A DNA stretch of 64,000 nucleotides, taken from the NCBI GenBank assembly GCA_002450035.1, contig DJYF01000043.1, forward strand, positions 11,522-75,521. The letters are read 5' to 3'. Every line of letters begins with the position of its first letter. The first letter of the stretch is position 1. This document shows positions 1-8,828 of this stretch, one piece after another. This stretch comes from Caryophanales bacterium UBA6985. Lineage in GTDB: Bacteria; Bacillota_I; Bacilli_A; RF39; UBA660. The position numbers and the translations under genes were made by a program. Below the pieces are notes generated by a model. That model was not told the origin of the DNA and made no database searches. It saw nothing but the letters and a program-made list of their open reading frames with translations.

Positions 1-483
1 AAAGAAAAGAAACATGAATCACATCATGATCATAAAAACCACGAAAAAGTTCAAAAACTTGAAACTGAGTTAGCACAAGAAAAAGAAAAAGCACTTAGAA
101 TTCAAGCTGAAATGATGAATTTTAAAAGAAGAAGTGAAGAAACTATGGCTACTTTTAAAAAGTATGCTAACGAAGATATCTTAAAAGAACTTTTAACAGT
201 TCAAGATAACTTTGAAAGAGGTTTAACACTTGAAAGCGAAGAAAACAAAGAATTATTAAAGGGGTTTAGAATGATTTATCAAAATATTGGTAAGATTCTA
301 GAAGAAAATGGCGTAACTGAAATAGTCGCTGAAAATGTAGAATTTGATCCTAATGTACATCAAGCAGTTATGACTGGTAAAGTTGATGGTGTAGCACCAG
401 GAATGGTAATACAAGTTTTACAAAAAGGATATAAATATAAAGAAAGAGTACTAAGACCAGCCATGGTTAAAGTATCTGAATAA
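1..483 (+). CDS. grpE: Nucleotide exchange factor GrpE (5' end outside window)
   Basis: GrpE releases ADP from DnaK and so drives the chaperone cycle in the cytoplasm. The frame is open from base 1, so the start lies upstream; about 160 residues are visible. The visible N-terminal part is a highly charged helix with a His-rich stretch ([10 protein letters not shown]), as expected of the GrpE coiled-coil stalk. The C-terminal half ([30 protein letters not shown]) is the typical beta-domain ending. It lies 19 bp before dnaK. A partner hrcA and any CIRCE operator would be upstream and cannot be seen. Confidence 0.95.
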   Translation, partial: KEKKHESHHDHKNHEKVQKLETELAQEKEKALRIQAEMMNFKRRSEETMATFKKYANEDILKELLTVQDNFERGLTLESEENKELLKGFRMIYQNIGKILEENGVTEIVAENVEFDPNVHQAVMTGKVDGVAPGMVIQVLQKGYKYKERVLRPAMVKVSE

Positions 484-502
484 TAAGAAAAGAGGAATTA
501 TA

Positions 503-2323
503 ATGGCAAAAATAATTGGTATTGACTTAGGTACAACAAACTCTTGTTGTGCAGTATTAGAAGGTGGTTCTCCAGTAGTTATTGCTAACTCAGACGGAGA
601 TAGAACTACTCCTTCTGTAGTAGCATTTAAAAATGGAGATGAAATAGTAGGTATTCAAGCTAAAAGACAAGCTATAACTAATGCTGATAATACTATTGCT
701 TCTATTAAAAGAGAAATGGGAACATCTCATAAAGTAAAAGCTGAAGGTAAAGAATATACTCCTGAAGAAATTTCTGCAAAGATTCTTATGAAGATCAAAC
801 GTGATGCAGAAGCATATTTAGGAGAAAAAGTAACTCATGCAGTAATTACTGTTCCAGCATATTTTAATGATGCTCAAAGACAAGCAACTAAGAATGCAGG
901 TAAAATTGCAGGATTAGAAGTAGACAGAATTGTTAATGAACCAACAGCAGCTGCACTTGCTTATGGTTTAGATAAACAAGATAAATCTCAAACTATTTTA
1001 GTATATGACTTAGGTGGAGGTACATTCGATGTATCAATCCTTGAATTAGGTGATGGTGTATTCGAAGTTAAATCTACATCTGGTAATAATAAATTAGGTG
1101 GAGATGATTTCGATGAAAGAGTATCTAAATACTTAATTGATGAAATCAAATCTCAAACTAAAGCTGATGTTTCTAAAGATTCAATGGCTTTACAAAGAAT
1201 TAAAGACGAAGCTGAAAAAGCTAAGAAAGCTCTATCTACTTCAACAACTACAACTATCAGCTTACCATTCATTGGTATGGTAGATGGTTCTCCAGTTAAC
1301 TTCGAAATGGATTTAACTAGAGCTAAGTTTGAAGACTTAAATAAAGATTTATTTGATTCTACATTAGTACAAGTTAGAAATGCACTTAAAGATGCAGGAC
1401 TATCAAGTAGTGATATAGACCAAGTCGTTCTTGTAGGTGGATCTTCAAGAATTCCATATATTCAAGAACTTGTTAAGAAAGAATTAGGTAAAGAACCTAA
1501 CAAAGGTGTTAACCCAGATGAAGTAGTAGCAATGGGTGCTGCTATTCAAGGTGGTGTTTTAACTGGTGAAGTTAATGATTTAGTATTATTAGACGTAACT
1601 CCATTATCACTTGGTATTGAAACTTTAGGAGATGTAATGACTGTATTAATTCCAAGAAATACAACTATCCCAACTTCTAAATCACAAGTATTCTCAACTG
1701 CTCAAGATAATCAACCAGCTGTAGATATTCACGTATTACAAGGTGAAAGACCAATGGCTGCTGATAATAAGACTTTAGGAGAATTCCAATTAACAAATAT
1801 TCCACCAGCAAGACGTGGAGTACCTCAAATTGAAGTTACATTTGATATCGATGCAAATGGTATCGTAAATGTTAAAGCTAAAGACTTAGGAACAGGAAAA
1901 GAACAAAAGATTACTATTACTAATAATACAAATCTATCTGATGAAGAAATCGATAAGATGATGAAAGAAGCTGAAGCAAATAAAGAAGCAGATGAAAAAC
2001 GTAAACAACTTGCTGATGCTAAGAATGAAGCTGAACAAGCAATATTCGCTGCTGAAGGTGCTATAAGAGATCTTGGAGATAAAGTTAAAGATGATGAAAA
2101 GAAAGACGTTGAAGAAAAGACTGAAGCTCTAAGAAAAGCACTTGCTGAAGAAAAACCTGAAATCGATGACATCAAAGAAAAGACTAAAGCTCTACAAGAT
2201 GTAGCAATGGCTTTAGCTGGCAGAGTATATGAGGAAGCATCTAAGAATGCAAATAATGATTCTGCTGATGCATCAAATGACACTGCTGAAGAAGCTGAAT
2301 TTGTAAATAAAGAAGATAAATAA
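503..2323 (+). CDS. dnaK: Chaperone protein DnaK (Hsp70)
   Basis: ATP-dependent Hsp70 chaperone. The 606-residue length is normal for the family. Phosphate loop 1 (GIDLGTTNS) is at residues 6-14 and phosphate loop 2 ([10 protein letters not shown]) near residue 170. The adenosine motif VGGSSRIP and the linker [13 protein letters not shown] lead into the substrate-binding domain. A charged helical lid and an Asp/Glu/Asn-rich tail end the protein. The start is set by GAGGAATT ahead of the ATG. It follows grpE in the same unit and is closed by a perfect hairpin. The only odd point of context is pepF between dnaK and dnaJ. Confidence 0.98.
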   Translation: MAKIIGIDLGTTNSCCAVLEGGSPVVIANSDGDRTTPSVVAFKNGDEIVGIQAKRQAITNADNTIASIKREMGTSHKVKAEGKEYTPEEISAKILMKIKRDAEAYLGEKVTHAVITVPAYFNDAQRQATKNAGKIAGLEVDRIVNEPTAAALAYGLDKQDKSQTILVYDLGGGTFDVSILELGDGVFEVKSTSGNNKLGGDDFDERVSKYLIDEIKSQTKADVSKDSMALQRIKDEAEKAKKALSTSTTTTISLPFIGMVDGSPVNFEMDLTRAKFEDLNKDLFDSTLVQVRNALKDAGLSSSDIDQVVLVGGSSRIPYIQELVKKELGKEPNKGVNPDEVVAMGAAIQGGVLTGEVNDLVLLDVTPLSLGIETLGDVMTVLIPRNTTIPTSKSQVFSTAQDNQPAVDIHVLQGERPMAADNKTLGEFQLTNIPPARRGVPQIEVTFDIDANGIVNVKAKDLGTGKEQKITITNNTNLSDEEIDKMMKEAEANKEADEKRKQLADAKNEAEQAIFAAEGAIRDLGDKVKDDEKKDVEEKTEALRKALAEEKPEIDDIKEKTKALQDVAMALAGRVYEEASKNANNDSADASNDTAEEAEFVNKEDK

Positions 2324-2327
2324 GAAA

Positions 2328-2356
2328 AAAAGTTCTAGATAGTCTAGAACTTTTAA
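2328..2356 (+). terminator. Terminator hairpin after dnaK
   Basis: A perfect 12-bp inverted repeat (2328-2339 with 2343-2354, loop TAG) ends in TTTT. The T-run is short, so it may only attenuate transcription into pepF and dnaJ; no convincing promoter separates it from pepF. Confidence 0.7.
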
Positions 2357-2373
2357 CTATGGAGGATGAATAA

Positions 2374-4167
2374 ATGGATAAATACAAGAATCGAAACGAA
2401 GTTCCTTCAAAATATAAATGGGATTTAAGTGATTTTTATAAAAATGATGAGGAGTTAGAGAGAGACTTTAAAAAGGGAGAAGAACTAATAAACCTTCTTC
2501 CTTCTTATAAAGGCTTTTCTAAAGACTCTAAAAAGACATTAGAATTATTAAAACTTATAATAGATGCAAATATAGTTGTAGAAAACCTTTATGTTTATAC
2601 ATATTTAGTTAACGATCAAGAATTAGGATTATCAAAGAGTATTAAGAATAAAGCAAGAGCAGAAAATCTTATGTCTTTATTCTCCGTTAACACTAGTTAT
2701 TTTGAACCTGAACTATTAAGTTTAAGTGAAAGTGAATATGAAGATTTATTTAAAGAAGATGGTTTAAAAGAATTTAGAGCAATGCTTGATCAAATCTATA
2801 GGGAAAAAGAACATGTATTAAGTGATGCAGAAGAGAAAATAATTGCATCTCTTACTCATGCAGCCGATCACTATGATGATATGTCATCAACTATGCTTAA
2901 TAGTGAACATGACTATGGTACTGTAGAAATAAATGGTACTCCTACAACTATTACATCAACTAATTATAGAAGTTTAATGAAAAATGACTCAAGAGAGTTA
3001 AGAAAAGAAATAAGAGAGAAATACTCTAAGACTTTAGAACAATATGGTGCATCTTCTGCAATGTTCTTAAGTACATATGTTGCACTTAATGAAACAGAAG
3101 CACGTATTCATAAGTTTAATTCTGCTTGGGAAAGAAAAATGTTTGGTCTAAATATGAGTGAAGATGTATTTAGAACACTTGTTAGTACAGTTGAAGAACA
3201 TGTAGGCTCTCTTCAAAACTATTTTAAACTTTATAAAAGTGAATTAGGTCTTGATGAATTACATCAATATGATACTTCTTTAGAAATGAGTAAAAATACT
3301 AAAGAATATACTATTGAAGAAGCTCAAGATATTATTTTAAAAGCACTTAAACCATTAGGTGAAGATTACCTAAAACATATTAAAAAAGTATTTGATAATC
3401 ATTATATAGATTATTGTGAATATAAAGGAAAATGCTCAGGTGGTTATTCATTCTCAACAATTGACCACGATTCTAGAATTCTTTTATCCTTCAATGGTAA
3501 CTTAGATGATGTATCAACTATTGCTCATGAAGGTGGTCATAATGTACATCATCAATATGTTAAAGATTCAAATCCTCCAGAGTATAGAGAACTTCCATCT
3601 ATAGTATGTGAAGTAGCATCTCTTACAAATGAGTGCCTATTATCTAGTTATTTAGCTGATAATGGAGAAACTAAAGAAGAAAAACTTGCTGGTATAGATA
3701 ATATACTAGGAGTAATTATATCTAATCTATTTGGTGCTGTAAGAGAAGGTAAGATTGAAGAGGATATGTATAAAGAGTACTCTAAAAATGGTGCTGTAAC
3801 TAAAGAATTTATGGATAAAGAAGTAATTGATTCATTTAAGAAGTACTATGGAGATACTCTAGTTTTAGATGATTACTCAAATGTTTCATGGATGAGAAGA
3901 AGCCACTATTACATGAATTACTATTTATATAGTTATTCAATATGTATAAGTGTGGCATCATTCGTTGCAAAACATATCTTAGATGGAGATAAATCAATGT
4001 TAGATAAATACTTAAACTTCTTAAAAACAGGAGGAGATAAATATCCAACTGAGATATTTGAAATATTAGGTATAGATCTAACTAAAAAGGAAGTATATGA
4101 AGATGCTATTAAGTATTTTGATAGCATGATTGATAAATATAAAGAAATAAGTAATACAAGAAAGTAG
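2374..4167 (+). CDS. pepF: Oligoendopeptidase F (M3B family zinc peptidase)
   Basis: Cytoplasmic zinc oligopeptidase that degrades short peptides. The 597-residue length fits the PepF/M3B family. The zinc-binding, catalytic HExxH is HEGGH at residues 385-389, inside IAHEGGHNVHHQY. The family-typical C-terminal YxxSYxxxxSVASF-like region is present (YLYSYSICISVASF). GGAGG precedes the ATG at normal spacing. Its position between dnaK and dnaJ is unusual and suggests coupling of peptide turnover to the heat-shock unit. That link is inference from position only. Confidence 0.93.
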   Translation: MDKYKNRNEVPSKYKWDLSDFYKNDEELERDFKKGEELINLLPSYKGFSKDSKKTLELLKLIIDANIVVENLYVYTYLVNDQELGLSKSIKNKARAENLMSLFSVNTSYFEPELLSLSESEYEDLFKEDGLKEFRAMLDQIYREKEHVLSDAEEKIIASLTHAADHYDDMSSTMLNSEHDYGTVEINGTPTTITSTNYRSLMKNDSRELRKEIREKYSKTLEQYGASSAMFLSTYVALNETEARIHKFNSAWERKMFGLNMSEDVFRTLVSTVEEHVGSLQNYFKLYKSELGLDELHQYDTSLEMSKNTKEYTIEEAQDIILKALKPLGEDYLKHIKKVFDNHYIDYCEYKGKCSGGYSFSTIDHDSRILLSFNGNLDDVSTIAHEGGHNVHHQYVKDSNPPEYRELPSIVCEVASLTNECLLSSYLADNGETKEEKLAGIDNILGVIISNLFGAVREGKIEEDMYKEYSKNGAVTKEFMDKEVIDSFKKYYGDTLVLDDYSNVSWMRRSHYYMNYYLYSYSICISVASFVAKHILDGDKSMLDKYLNFLKTGGDKYPTEIFEILGIDLTKKEVYEDAIKYFDSMIDKYKEISNTRK

Positions 4168-4176
4168 GCAGATTAT

Positions 4177-5304
4177 ATGGCAGATAAAATGGATTACTAT
4201 GAACTACTTGGTGTAAGTAAAACTGCTAGTGATGCTGAGATAAAATCAGCATTTAGAAAACTTGCTAAAAAATATCACCCAGATAACAAAGAAACTGGAG
4301 ATGAAGCTAAATTTAAAGAAATTGGTGAAGCATATGCTGTTTTAAGTGATAAACAAAAACGTGCTCAATATGATCAATTTGGACATCAAGCATTCACTAA
4401 TGGTGGTGGATATGCAAATGGTGCCGGAGGATTTGGTGGTTTTGACTTTGGAGACTTTGACCTAGGAGATTTATTCGATATGTTCGGAGGAGGTAGCTTC
4501 GGAGGATTCGGAAGAGGATCTAGAAGTCACTCAAACTCTGCATCCAAGGGTGCTGATATAGAAGTAAATATTGATTTAACATTTGAAGAAGCTGTATATG
4601 GCTGTGAAAAAACTTTCAAAGTTAAATTATTTGACTCATGTTCTGAGTGTAATGGCAAAGGTGGTAAAGGAGAAAAAACATGTGCTACTTGTCATGGAAG
4701 TGGAAGAGTAGTAACTCAACAAAGAACAATTCTAGGTGTTGTACAAACTCAAACAACATGTCCAGATTGTCATGGTAAAGGTGAAACATTCTCTGAATCA
4801 TGCTCTGAATGTGGAGGTAAAGGTATTGTTGAATCTTCTAAAGAAATTAAATTACGTGTTCCAAGAGGCGTTGAAAGTGGAGACACTATGCGTATGGCTG
4901 GAAAAGGTAATGCTGGTTTAAATGGAGGTCCAAGAGGAGATATCTATATTAACTTCACAGTTAAAGAACATGAATTATATAAAAGAGATGGAAGAGATAT
5001 TTATATCAACATTCCTCTTACTATTACAGAAGCAGTTCTAGGATGTGAAAAAGATGTACCAACTATTCATGGAACAGTTGTTACAAAGATACCTGCAGGT
5101 ACTCAAAACCTAGAAAAATTCAGATTCAAAGGTAAAGGTGTTGATGATGAGAAGTCAGGTAAACTAGGAGATGCATATGGTATTATTAATATCATTATTC
5201 CTACTAAACTTGATAAGACTCAAAAAGAACTATTTAAAGAATTAAGTGAAACATCTTTAGATAAGAATCCTGAATTTAAAAACTATTATAAATATACAGA
5301 ATAA
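4177..5304 (+). CDS. dnaJ: Chaperone protein DnaJ (Hsp40, type I)
   Basis: Co-chaperone that delivers unfolded clients to DnaK and stimulates its ATPase. The J-domain with the HPD triad (KYHPDNKE) lies in residues 1-70. A Gly/Phe-rich linker follows (about 75-125). Four CxxCxGxG zinc repeats are intact: CSECNGKG, CATCHGSG, CPDCHGKG and CSECGGKG. The C-terminal beta-domains follow. The 375-residue length is normal. It starts 9 bp after pepF, so it is probably co-transcribed with it and possibly with grpE-dnaK by read-through. Confidence 0.97.
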   Translation: MADKMDYYELLGVSKTASDAEIKSAFRKLAKKYHPDNKETGDEAKFKEIGEAYAVLSDKQKRAQYDQFGHQAFTNGGGYANGAGGFGGFDFGDFDLGDLFDMFGGGSFGGFGRGSRSHSNSASKGADIEVNIDLTFEEAVYGCEKTFKVKLFDSCSECNGKGGKGEKTCATCHGSGRVVTQQRTILGVVQTQTTCPDCHGKGETFSESCSECGGKGIVESSKEIKLRVPRGVESGDTMRMAGKGNAGLNGGPRGDIYINFTVKEHELYKRDGRDIYINIPLTITEAVLGCEKDVPTIHGTVVTKIPAGTQNLEKFRFKGKGVDDEKSGKLGDAYGIINIIIPTKLDKTQKELFKELSETSLDKNPEFKNYYKYTE

Positions 5305-5340
5305 AAGAAAATCAATTTAATGATTTTCTTTTTTTATTTT
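5303..5340 (+). terminator. Terminator after dnaJ
   Basis: A perfect 12-bp stem (5303-5314 with 5321-5332, 6-nt loop) leads into a long T-run. The stem begins inside the dnaJ stop codon. Confidence 0.85.
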
Positions 5341-5354
5341 CTACTTAAAATATA

Positions 5355-5363
5355 TGCTATTAT
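5355..5363 (+). promoter_or_regulatory. Extended -10 promoter for the first HExxH gene
   Basis: TGCTATTAT is an extended -10 box about 21 bp before the start codon at 5385. No clear -35 is seen. Confidence 0.5.
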
Positions 5364-5384
5364 ATACTAAAGGAATGATTAAGT

Positions 5385-6308
5385 ATGAGTGATAGAGTAG
5401 AACATTTTGAAATAACTAGACCTAGAATAGAAAGAGTAGAAGAAGTATTTCAAAGCGATAATGAATATATAAAAATGTTTTATAAAGAACTAAGTAACCT
5501 TGATACTGAAATTCCTCTTTTCTATAAAAATCTTAGTACATTAACTTTTGAAAAAGATGATACTTTGTATAGTAGAAGAAAATCATCTTCATATTATGAC
5601 GCCCTTACTAATAATATAGTTACTAATTCAAAAGAGATGGATCAACAATTATCTCATGAACTATTACATATGTCGTCCTCTATTGTTGAAGGCGATACTA
5701 TTCATGTAGGATTCTATCAAGCAAATAGGAAAGACGGATATCAAATAGGTGAAGCACTTAATGAAGGATTTACAAACTCACTTGATTATAGATTATTTAA
5801 AGATATAATACCTGGTAAAGAAAAAACAAAAATAGATATATACCCAATTACTACTAAAATATCTGAAGATTTAGAATCTACTTTAGAGACTAAAAGAATG
5901 TTAGATTGCTATTTTAAAGCTGATTTAAAGACAATTTACAACTATTTATCAAGATTGATGGGTAAAGATAAGTCTTTAATATTTTTATATTCATATGATG
6001 CTCTATTACATTGTAGTGATGACTGTTCTAGATTTAGACCAATTATGCTTCATCTTTTATACCCTGATATACAAATCTTTGTAGTTGAAGCTTTTTATAC
6101 TAAAATTACTGATTGTTATAGAGCTGGAACTCTAGATAGAAATTCTTATAAAGCTTATCTTGAATTAGTGAAAATAATGTTACTTGAAAAAGTAACTATC
6201 ATGGGTATACCACTTACTCCAAAGTTAAAAGAAGCATATCCATATATTGAAAAAAGATATGATGGAAAATATAAAATAAGAGAAAAAAACAACTGCTTAG
6301 TAAAGTAG
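5385..6308 (+). CDS. Putative gluzincin-like metalloprotein, copy 1
   Basis: I recognise no named family for this 307-residue protein. Residues 91-95 read HELLH (QLSHELLHMSS), an HExxH zinc motif. An NEG triplet follows at 126-128 (EALNEGFTNSLDYR). The E127 spacing of about 32 residues fits gluzincin-type peptidases, where this Glu is the third zinc ligand. No signal peptide or membrane segment is visible, so it is probably cytoplasmic. It is clearly homologous along its length to the protein at 7140-8069, down to a shared C-terminus (REKNNCLVK against REKNNCLIK). Peptidase activity is inferred from the motif; the substrate is unknown. Confidence 0.6.
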   Translation: MSDRVEHFEITRPRIERVEEVFQSDNEYIKMFYKELSNLDTEIPLFYKNLSTLTFEKDDTLYSRRKSSSYYDALTNNIVTNSKEMDQQLSHELLHMSSSIVEGDTIHVGFYQANRKDGYQIGEALNEGFTNSLDYRLFKDIIPGKEKTKIDIYPITTKISEDLESTLETKRMLDCYFKADLKTIYNYLSRLMGKDKSLIFLYSYDALLHCSDDCSRFRPIMLHLLYPDIQIFVVEAFYTKITDCYRAGTLDRNSYKAYLELVKIMLLEKVTIMGIPLTPKLKEAYPYIEKRYDGKYKIREKNNCLVK

Positions 6309-6310
6309 TT
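6291..6310 (+). other. Stem-loop over the 3' end of the first HExxH gene, without T-run
   Basis: The arms 6291-6298 and 6303-6310 pair (one G-U) across the last codons and the TAG stop. It matches the terminator stem of the paralogue at 8050-8073, but AATTATTTAT follows in place of a T-run, so it looks like a decayed terminator. Confidence 0.5.
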
Positions 6311-6331
6311 AATTATTTATCTACTCCATTA

Positions 6332-6340
6332 TGTTATAAT
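6332..6340 (+). promoter_or_regulatory. Extended -10 promoter
   Basis: TGTTATAAT upstream of the gene at 6369. It matches the extended -10 consensus repeated through this window. Confidence 0.65.
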
Positions 6341-6368
6341 AATTGTTAATTGTTAGGAAGAAGATAAT

Positions 6369-7121
6369 ATGAGAAGTATATCAGCATTAAGTAATCCAGA
6401 AATAAGACGTATTTTCTTAAAACTAAAAGAACATGGTTGGCCTACATCTAATTATTTAAATAATGTAGATGGAATAAATTTAATACCTATGTCACAAGAA
6501 GAAATTGATGAGATATATCATAGAAGAGATATAGAACATTTACTTAGAAACAATATTTTCTATATACCAGGTAATGAAACTTTCTTAAGAAGAGAACTTA
6601 TAAGATGTGCTCACTCAAAAACAATGTATATGTTGCCTGATGAGTATCGAAAATTAGTTGATAATGATTATAGTTTATTTAAATATCCATCAGTCATGGG
6701 ATTTGAAAGATATGCAGTAAATTACTTTGCATCTGAACTTTTTCTTGATGAGTATGAACTATTTGATGCATATCAAATAAGTCCTAATCGTACAACAATC
6801 ATGGGAGCTATTATAAATACTATAGGAATAGAAAAATTTGCTAAGATGTTTTTTACTGGAGATAATCATTGCCTAACAACGGAAATTTTAAACAAATTAG
6901 GAGAAGATTTTACTAAAGAGTTACTTGATTACTTTAGCATATATAATTCAGATGATGATTATGTAATCGAAGATTTTTTTCATTATTTGAATAAATTTCT
7001 TTATTATTTACCAGGTAATGGTTATATTGATGAAGTAATAGAAAAATACAAAAAATATCAAGATTATCAAAATGAAAAAATAAGAAGCTTAGGTAAAAAC
7101 ATTATTCCATTTAGAAATTAA
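6369..7121 (+). CDS. Unknown protein between the HExxH paralogues
   Basis: I do not recognise this 250-residue soluble protein. It has no signal peptide, membrane span or zinc motif. It sits 60 bp after one HExxH paralogue and 18 bp before the other, and is co-transcribed with the second. Some stretches recall its neighbours: RRELIRCAH could align with SHELLHMSS with both metal-binding His replaced by Arg, and LTTEILNKLGEDFTKELLDYF resembles the YNYLSRLMGKDKSLIFLYSY region in pattern. It may therefore be a decayed third paralogue. That alignment was made by eye and is weak. Confidence 0.55.
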   Translation: MRSISALSNPEIRRIFLKLKEHGWPTSNYLNNVDGINLIPMSQEEIDEIYHRRDIEHLLRNNIFYIPGNETFLRRELIRCAHSKTMYMLPDEYRKLVDNDYSLFKYPSVMGFERYAVNYFASELFLDEYELFDAYQISPNRTTIMGAIINTIGIEKFAKMFFTGDNHCLTTEILNKLGEDFTKELLDYFSIYNSDDDYVIEDFFHYLNKFLYYLPGNGYIDEVIEKYKKYQDYQNEKIRSLGKNIIPFRN

Positions 7122-7139
7122 TGTGAAAGGGTGGTTTAA

Positions 7140-8069
7140 ATGGATAAAGTGTGGTTAAATGATTTAGAAATAGATAGATCTCCTAAAATAGAAGTAGATC
7201 ACGTATTAAAAAATACTGATAATGATGTTGTTAGATATTATGAGACTGTCTCTAAACTAGGAGTTAATTTAGACTATTTCTTTCATAATGAGAAGACACT
7301 TAAAATATATCCTATGTTTGTAAATGATAAAAAGGTTGTTAAGGCTGCTTATCACTTAATTAATAATCAAATCATAACTCCAATTGGTGATTATAGTGAA
7401 GAAATAACACATGAGTTAACACATATGGCAACAACTTATTTTGATAAAGAAAAAAATAAAGTGTATTCAGGTTTTCATCAAGTAGATTTAAATAAGAACA
7501 TGCAAGTTGGAGTAGGACTAAATGAAGGATATACAGCTTTATTCGATTTAAGATATTTTGCTGATTATACAGGTAATAATGGTAAATACAAAAACACGGT
7601 ATATCCAATTATTAGACCTGTTGCTGATTACATGGAAATGATTATTTCTAGAAGTGATATGGAAAAAGCTTTTTTTAATGCTGACTTAAAATATATTAAA
7701 GACTTTCTTTCACTTCTTATGGGTGAAGAATTAGCTTTATCATTCCTTTATTCATTAGATGCTTTATATCACTCAATGGAAAACGGAAGAAAGAGGCTAA
7801 TTATAGCAAAATTTATATATGAGGAAATACAACTTTTTTGTGCAGAAGCATATTATACTAAAATAACTGATATGTATAGAGCTGTTACATTATCACAAAG
7901 TGATTATAAATATTTTCTAGATGTTCCTAAAATGATTCTTATGGATAGAATAAAACTGTTTGGCAAGATAAACTTAACAAAAGATATGTTTAATGCATTT
8001 CCGTATATAGAAGAACGTTATAATAATAAATATTTAGACAGAGAAAAAAACAACTGCTTAATAAAGTAG
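7140..8069 (+). CDS. Putative gluzincin-like metalloprotein, copy 2
   Basis: This is the paralogue of the gene at 5385, nearly the same length (309 residues). It has HELTH at 91-95 and LNEG at 127-130 (GVGLNEGYTALFDLRYF), so both zinc signatures are in register with copy 1. Other shared blocks are ADLKYIKDFLSLLMG and AYYTKITDMYRAVTLS. GGGTGG lies ahead of the ATG. It is probably a cytoplasmic zinc peptidase or a former one; this is inferred from motifs. The last 12 bp overlap the convergent regulator gene at 8058, and the hairpin that ends the transcript is built into the final codons. Confidence 0.6.
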   Translation: MDKVWLNDLEIDRSPKIEVDHVLKNTDNDVVRYYETVSKLGVNLDYFFHNEKTLKIYPMFVNDKKVVKAAYHLINNQIITPIGDYSEEITHELTHMATTYFDKEKNKVYSGFHQVDLNKNMQVGVGLNEGYTALFDLRYFADYTGNNGKYKNTVYPIIRPVADYMEMIISRSDMEKAFFNADLKYIKDFLSLLMGEELALSFLYSLDALYHSMENGRKRLIIAKFIYEEIQLFCAEAYYTKITDMYRAVTLSQSDYKYFLDVPKMILMDRIKLFGKINLTKDMFNAFPYIEERYNNKYLDREKNNCLIK

Positions 8070-8080
8070 TTGTATTTTTT
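8050..8080. terminator. Bidirectional terminator inside two overlapping gene ends
   Basis: The stem 8050-8059 with 8064-8073 (one G-U pair) is followed by TATTTTTTT on the plus strand. On the minus strand it is followed by GTTTTTTT. It covers the last codons and stops of both convergent genes. Confidence 0.8.
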
Positions 8081-8693
8081 TACCTCTTTTTTCTATCATA
8101 CCCTCATCTCTAAGGTTTCTAAGTTCTCTCATCATTGCACATCTATCTATACATAAGTATGATGCTAATTGAGATAAAGACATAGTTAATTCGAATGATT
8201 TAGTTTTAGCTTCTTCTTTAGTTTGTTGATTGAAATATGTTAAAAGTTTATCACGAATAGATTTTTTACTAATAACTTCAATTCTTTTATTTTTAATTGA
8301 TATTTGATCAAAGATAATTGTAAGCAAATTCTGTACAAATGTTATATAAAACTCAGACTTTATAAAGTCAGCATTAGTAATCTCTGCATAGTCTATGAAT
8401 GTAATAGAAGTGTTTTCTTTAGTAATAATAGAACACTCTGGATTAAGTACAGTAGAGTAGATCATAGAACCAAATAAGTCATTTTGATTTAATTCATCAA
8501 TTAATGTAATATCTCCTTCATAGTCTGTGATTAATATATCAACACTTCCTTCATCAACAATTCCTATAGTATTAGTTCTATCCATATAAGAAATAATATT
8601 AATACCTTTTGTAAACTTTACAGTACTTGCTTTAAAAATTTTAAATAGCTTTTCCTTGTTTTTATCCGTTATATCGGCAAATAAATTTTTCAT
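8058..8693 (-). CDS. Crp/Fnr-family transcriptional regulator
   Basis: The 211-residue protein has the Crp/Fnr layout: an N-terminal cyclic-nucleotide-binding-like beta-barrel (about 15-115), a dimerisation helix (about 118-145) and a C-terminal winged helix with recognition helix (LSQLASYLCIDRCAMMRELRNLRDEGMIEKRG). There is no N-terminal cysteine cluster, so it does not carry the FNR iron-sulfur motif and its ligand is unknown. It is transcribed divergently from nrdD, with a 30-bp near-palindrome between them placed as a class II activator site for nrdD. A role in anaerobic or redox control of deoxynucleotide synthesis is inferred from this arrangement. Confidence 0.85.
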   Translation of the reverse strand: MKNLFADITDKNKEKLFKIFKASTVKFTKGINIISYMDRTNTIGIVDEGSVDILITDYEGDITLIDELNQNDLFGSMIYSTVLNPECSIITKENTSITFIDYAEITNADFIKSEFYITFVQNLLTIIFDQISIKNKRIEVISKKSIRDKLLTYFNQQTKEEAKTKSFELTMSLSQLASYLCIDRCAMMRELRNLRDEGMIEKRGKKIQLLY

Positions 8694-8727
8694 ATTTCAT
8701 CATCTCTAAAAAAAGTTTATCAAATTT

Positions 8728-8757
8728 ATGTAAGTGTTGCAAATGCAACAATACATA
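8728..8757. promoter_or_regulatory. Operator palindrome, probably for the Crp/Fnr regulator
   Basis: TATGTA-g-TGTTGCA-aa-TGCAACA-a-TACATA is symmetrical over 30 bp with one mismatched pair. The core is 8735-8750. Its centre (8742.5) falls near -42 from the predicted nrdD transcription start. On the minus strand TTGCAA inside it, followed after 17 bp by TAAACT, could be the -35 and -10 of the regulator gene, allowing autorepression. Confidence 0.7.
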
Positions 8758-8772
8758 AAATATAAAAAATAA

Positions 8773-8778
8773 TATAAT
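8773..8778 (+). promoter_or_regulatory. nrdD -10 box
   Basis: TATAAT with no good -35 box, as expected where an activator bound at about -42 replaces -35 contacts. Confidence 0.65.
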
Positions 8779-8828
8779 TTAGGTGTGATAAGTAATCATA
8801 GAAGAAAATGGGAAGAGGTAAAAAAATT

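Noticed and set aside
1..500. CIRCE operator for the grpE-dnaK unit
   Set aside because: No TTAGCACTC/GAGTGCTAA repeat occurs in the visible part; the promoter region lies upstream of the window.
1825..2283. Long open frame on the strand opposite dnaK
   Set aside because: It mirrors the codon bias of dnaK, is Ser/Ala/Phe-rich, and has no ribosome-binding site or promoter. Similar antisense frames elsewhere (for example 29996-30571 and 40662-41072) were dropped for the same reason.
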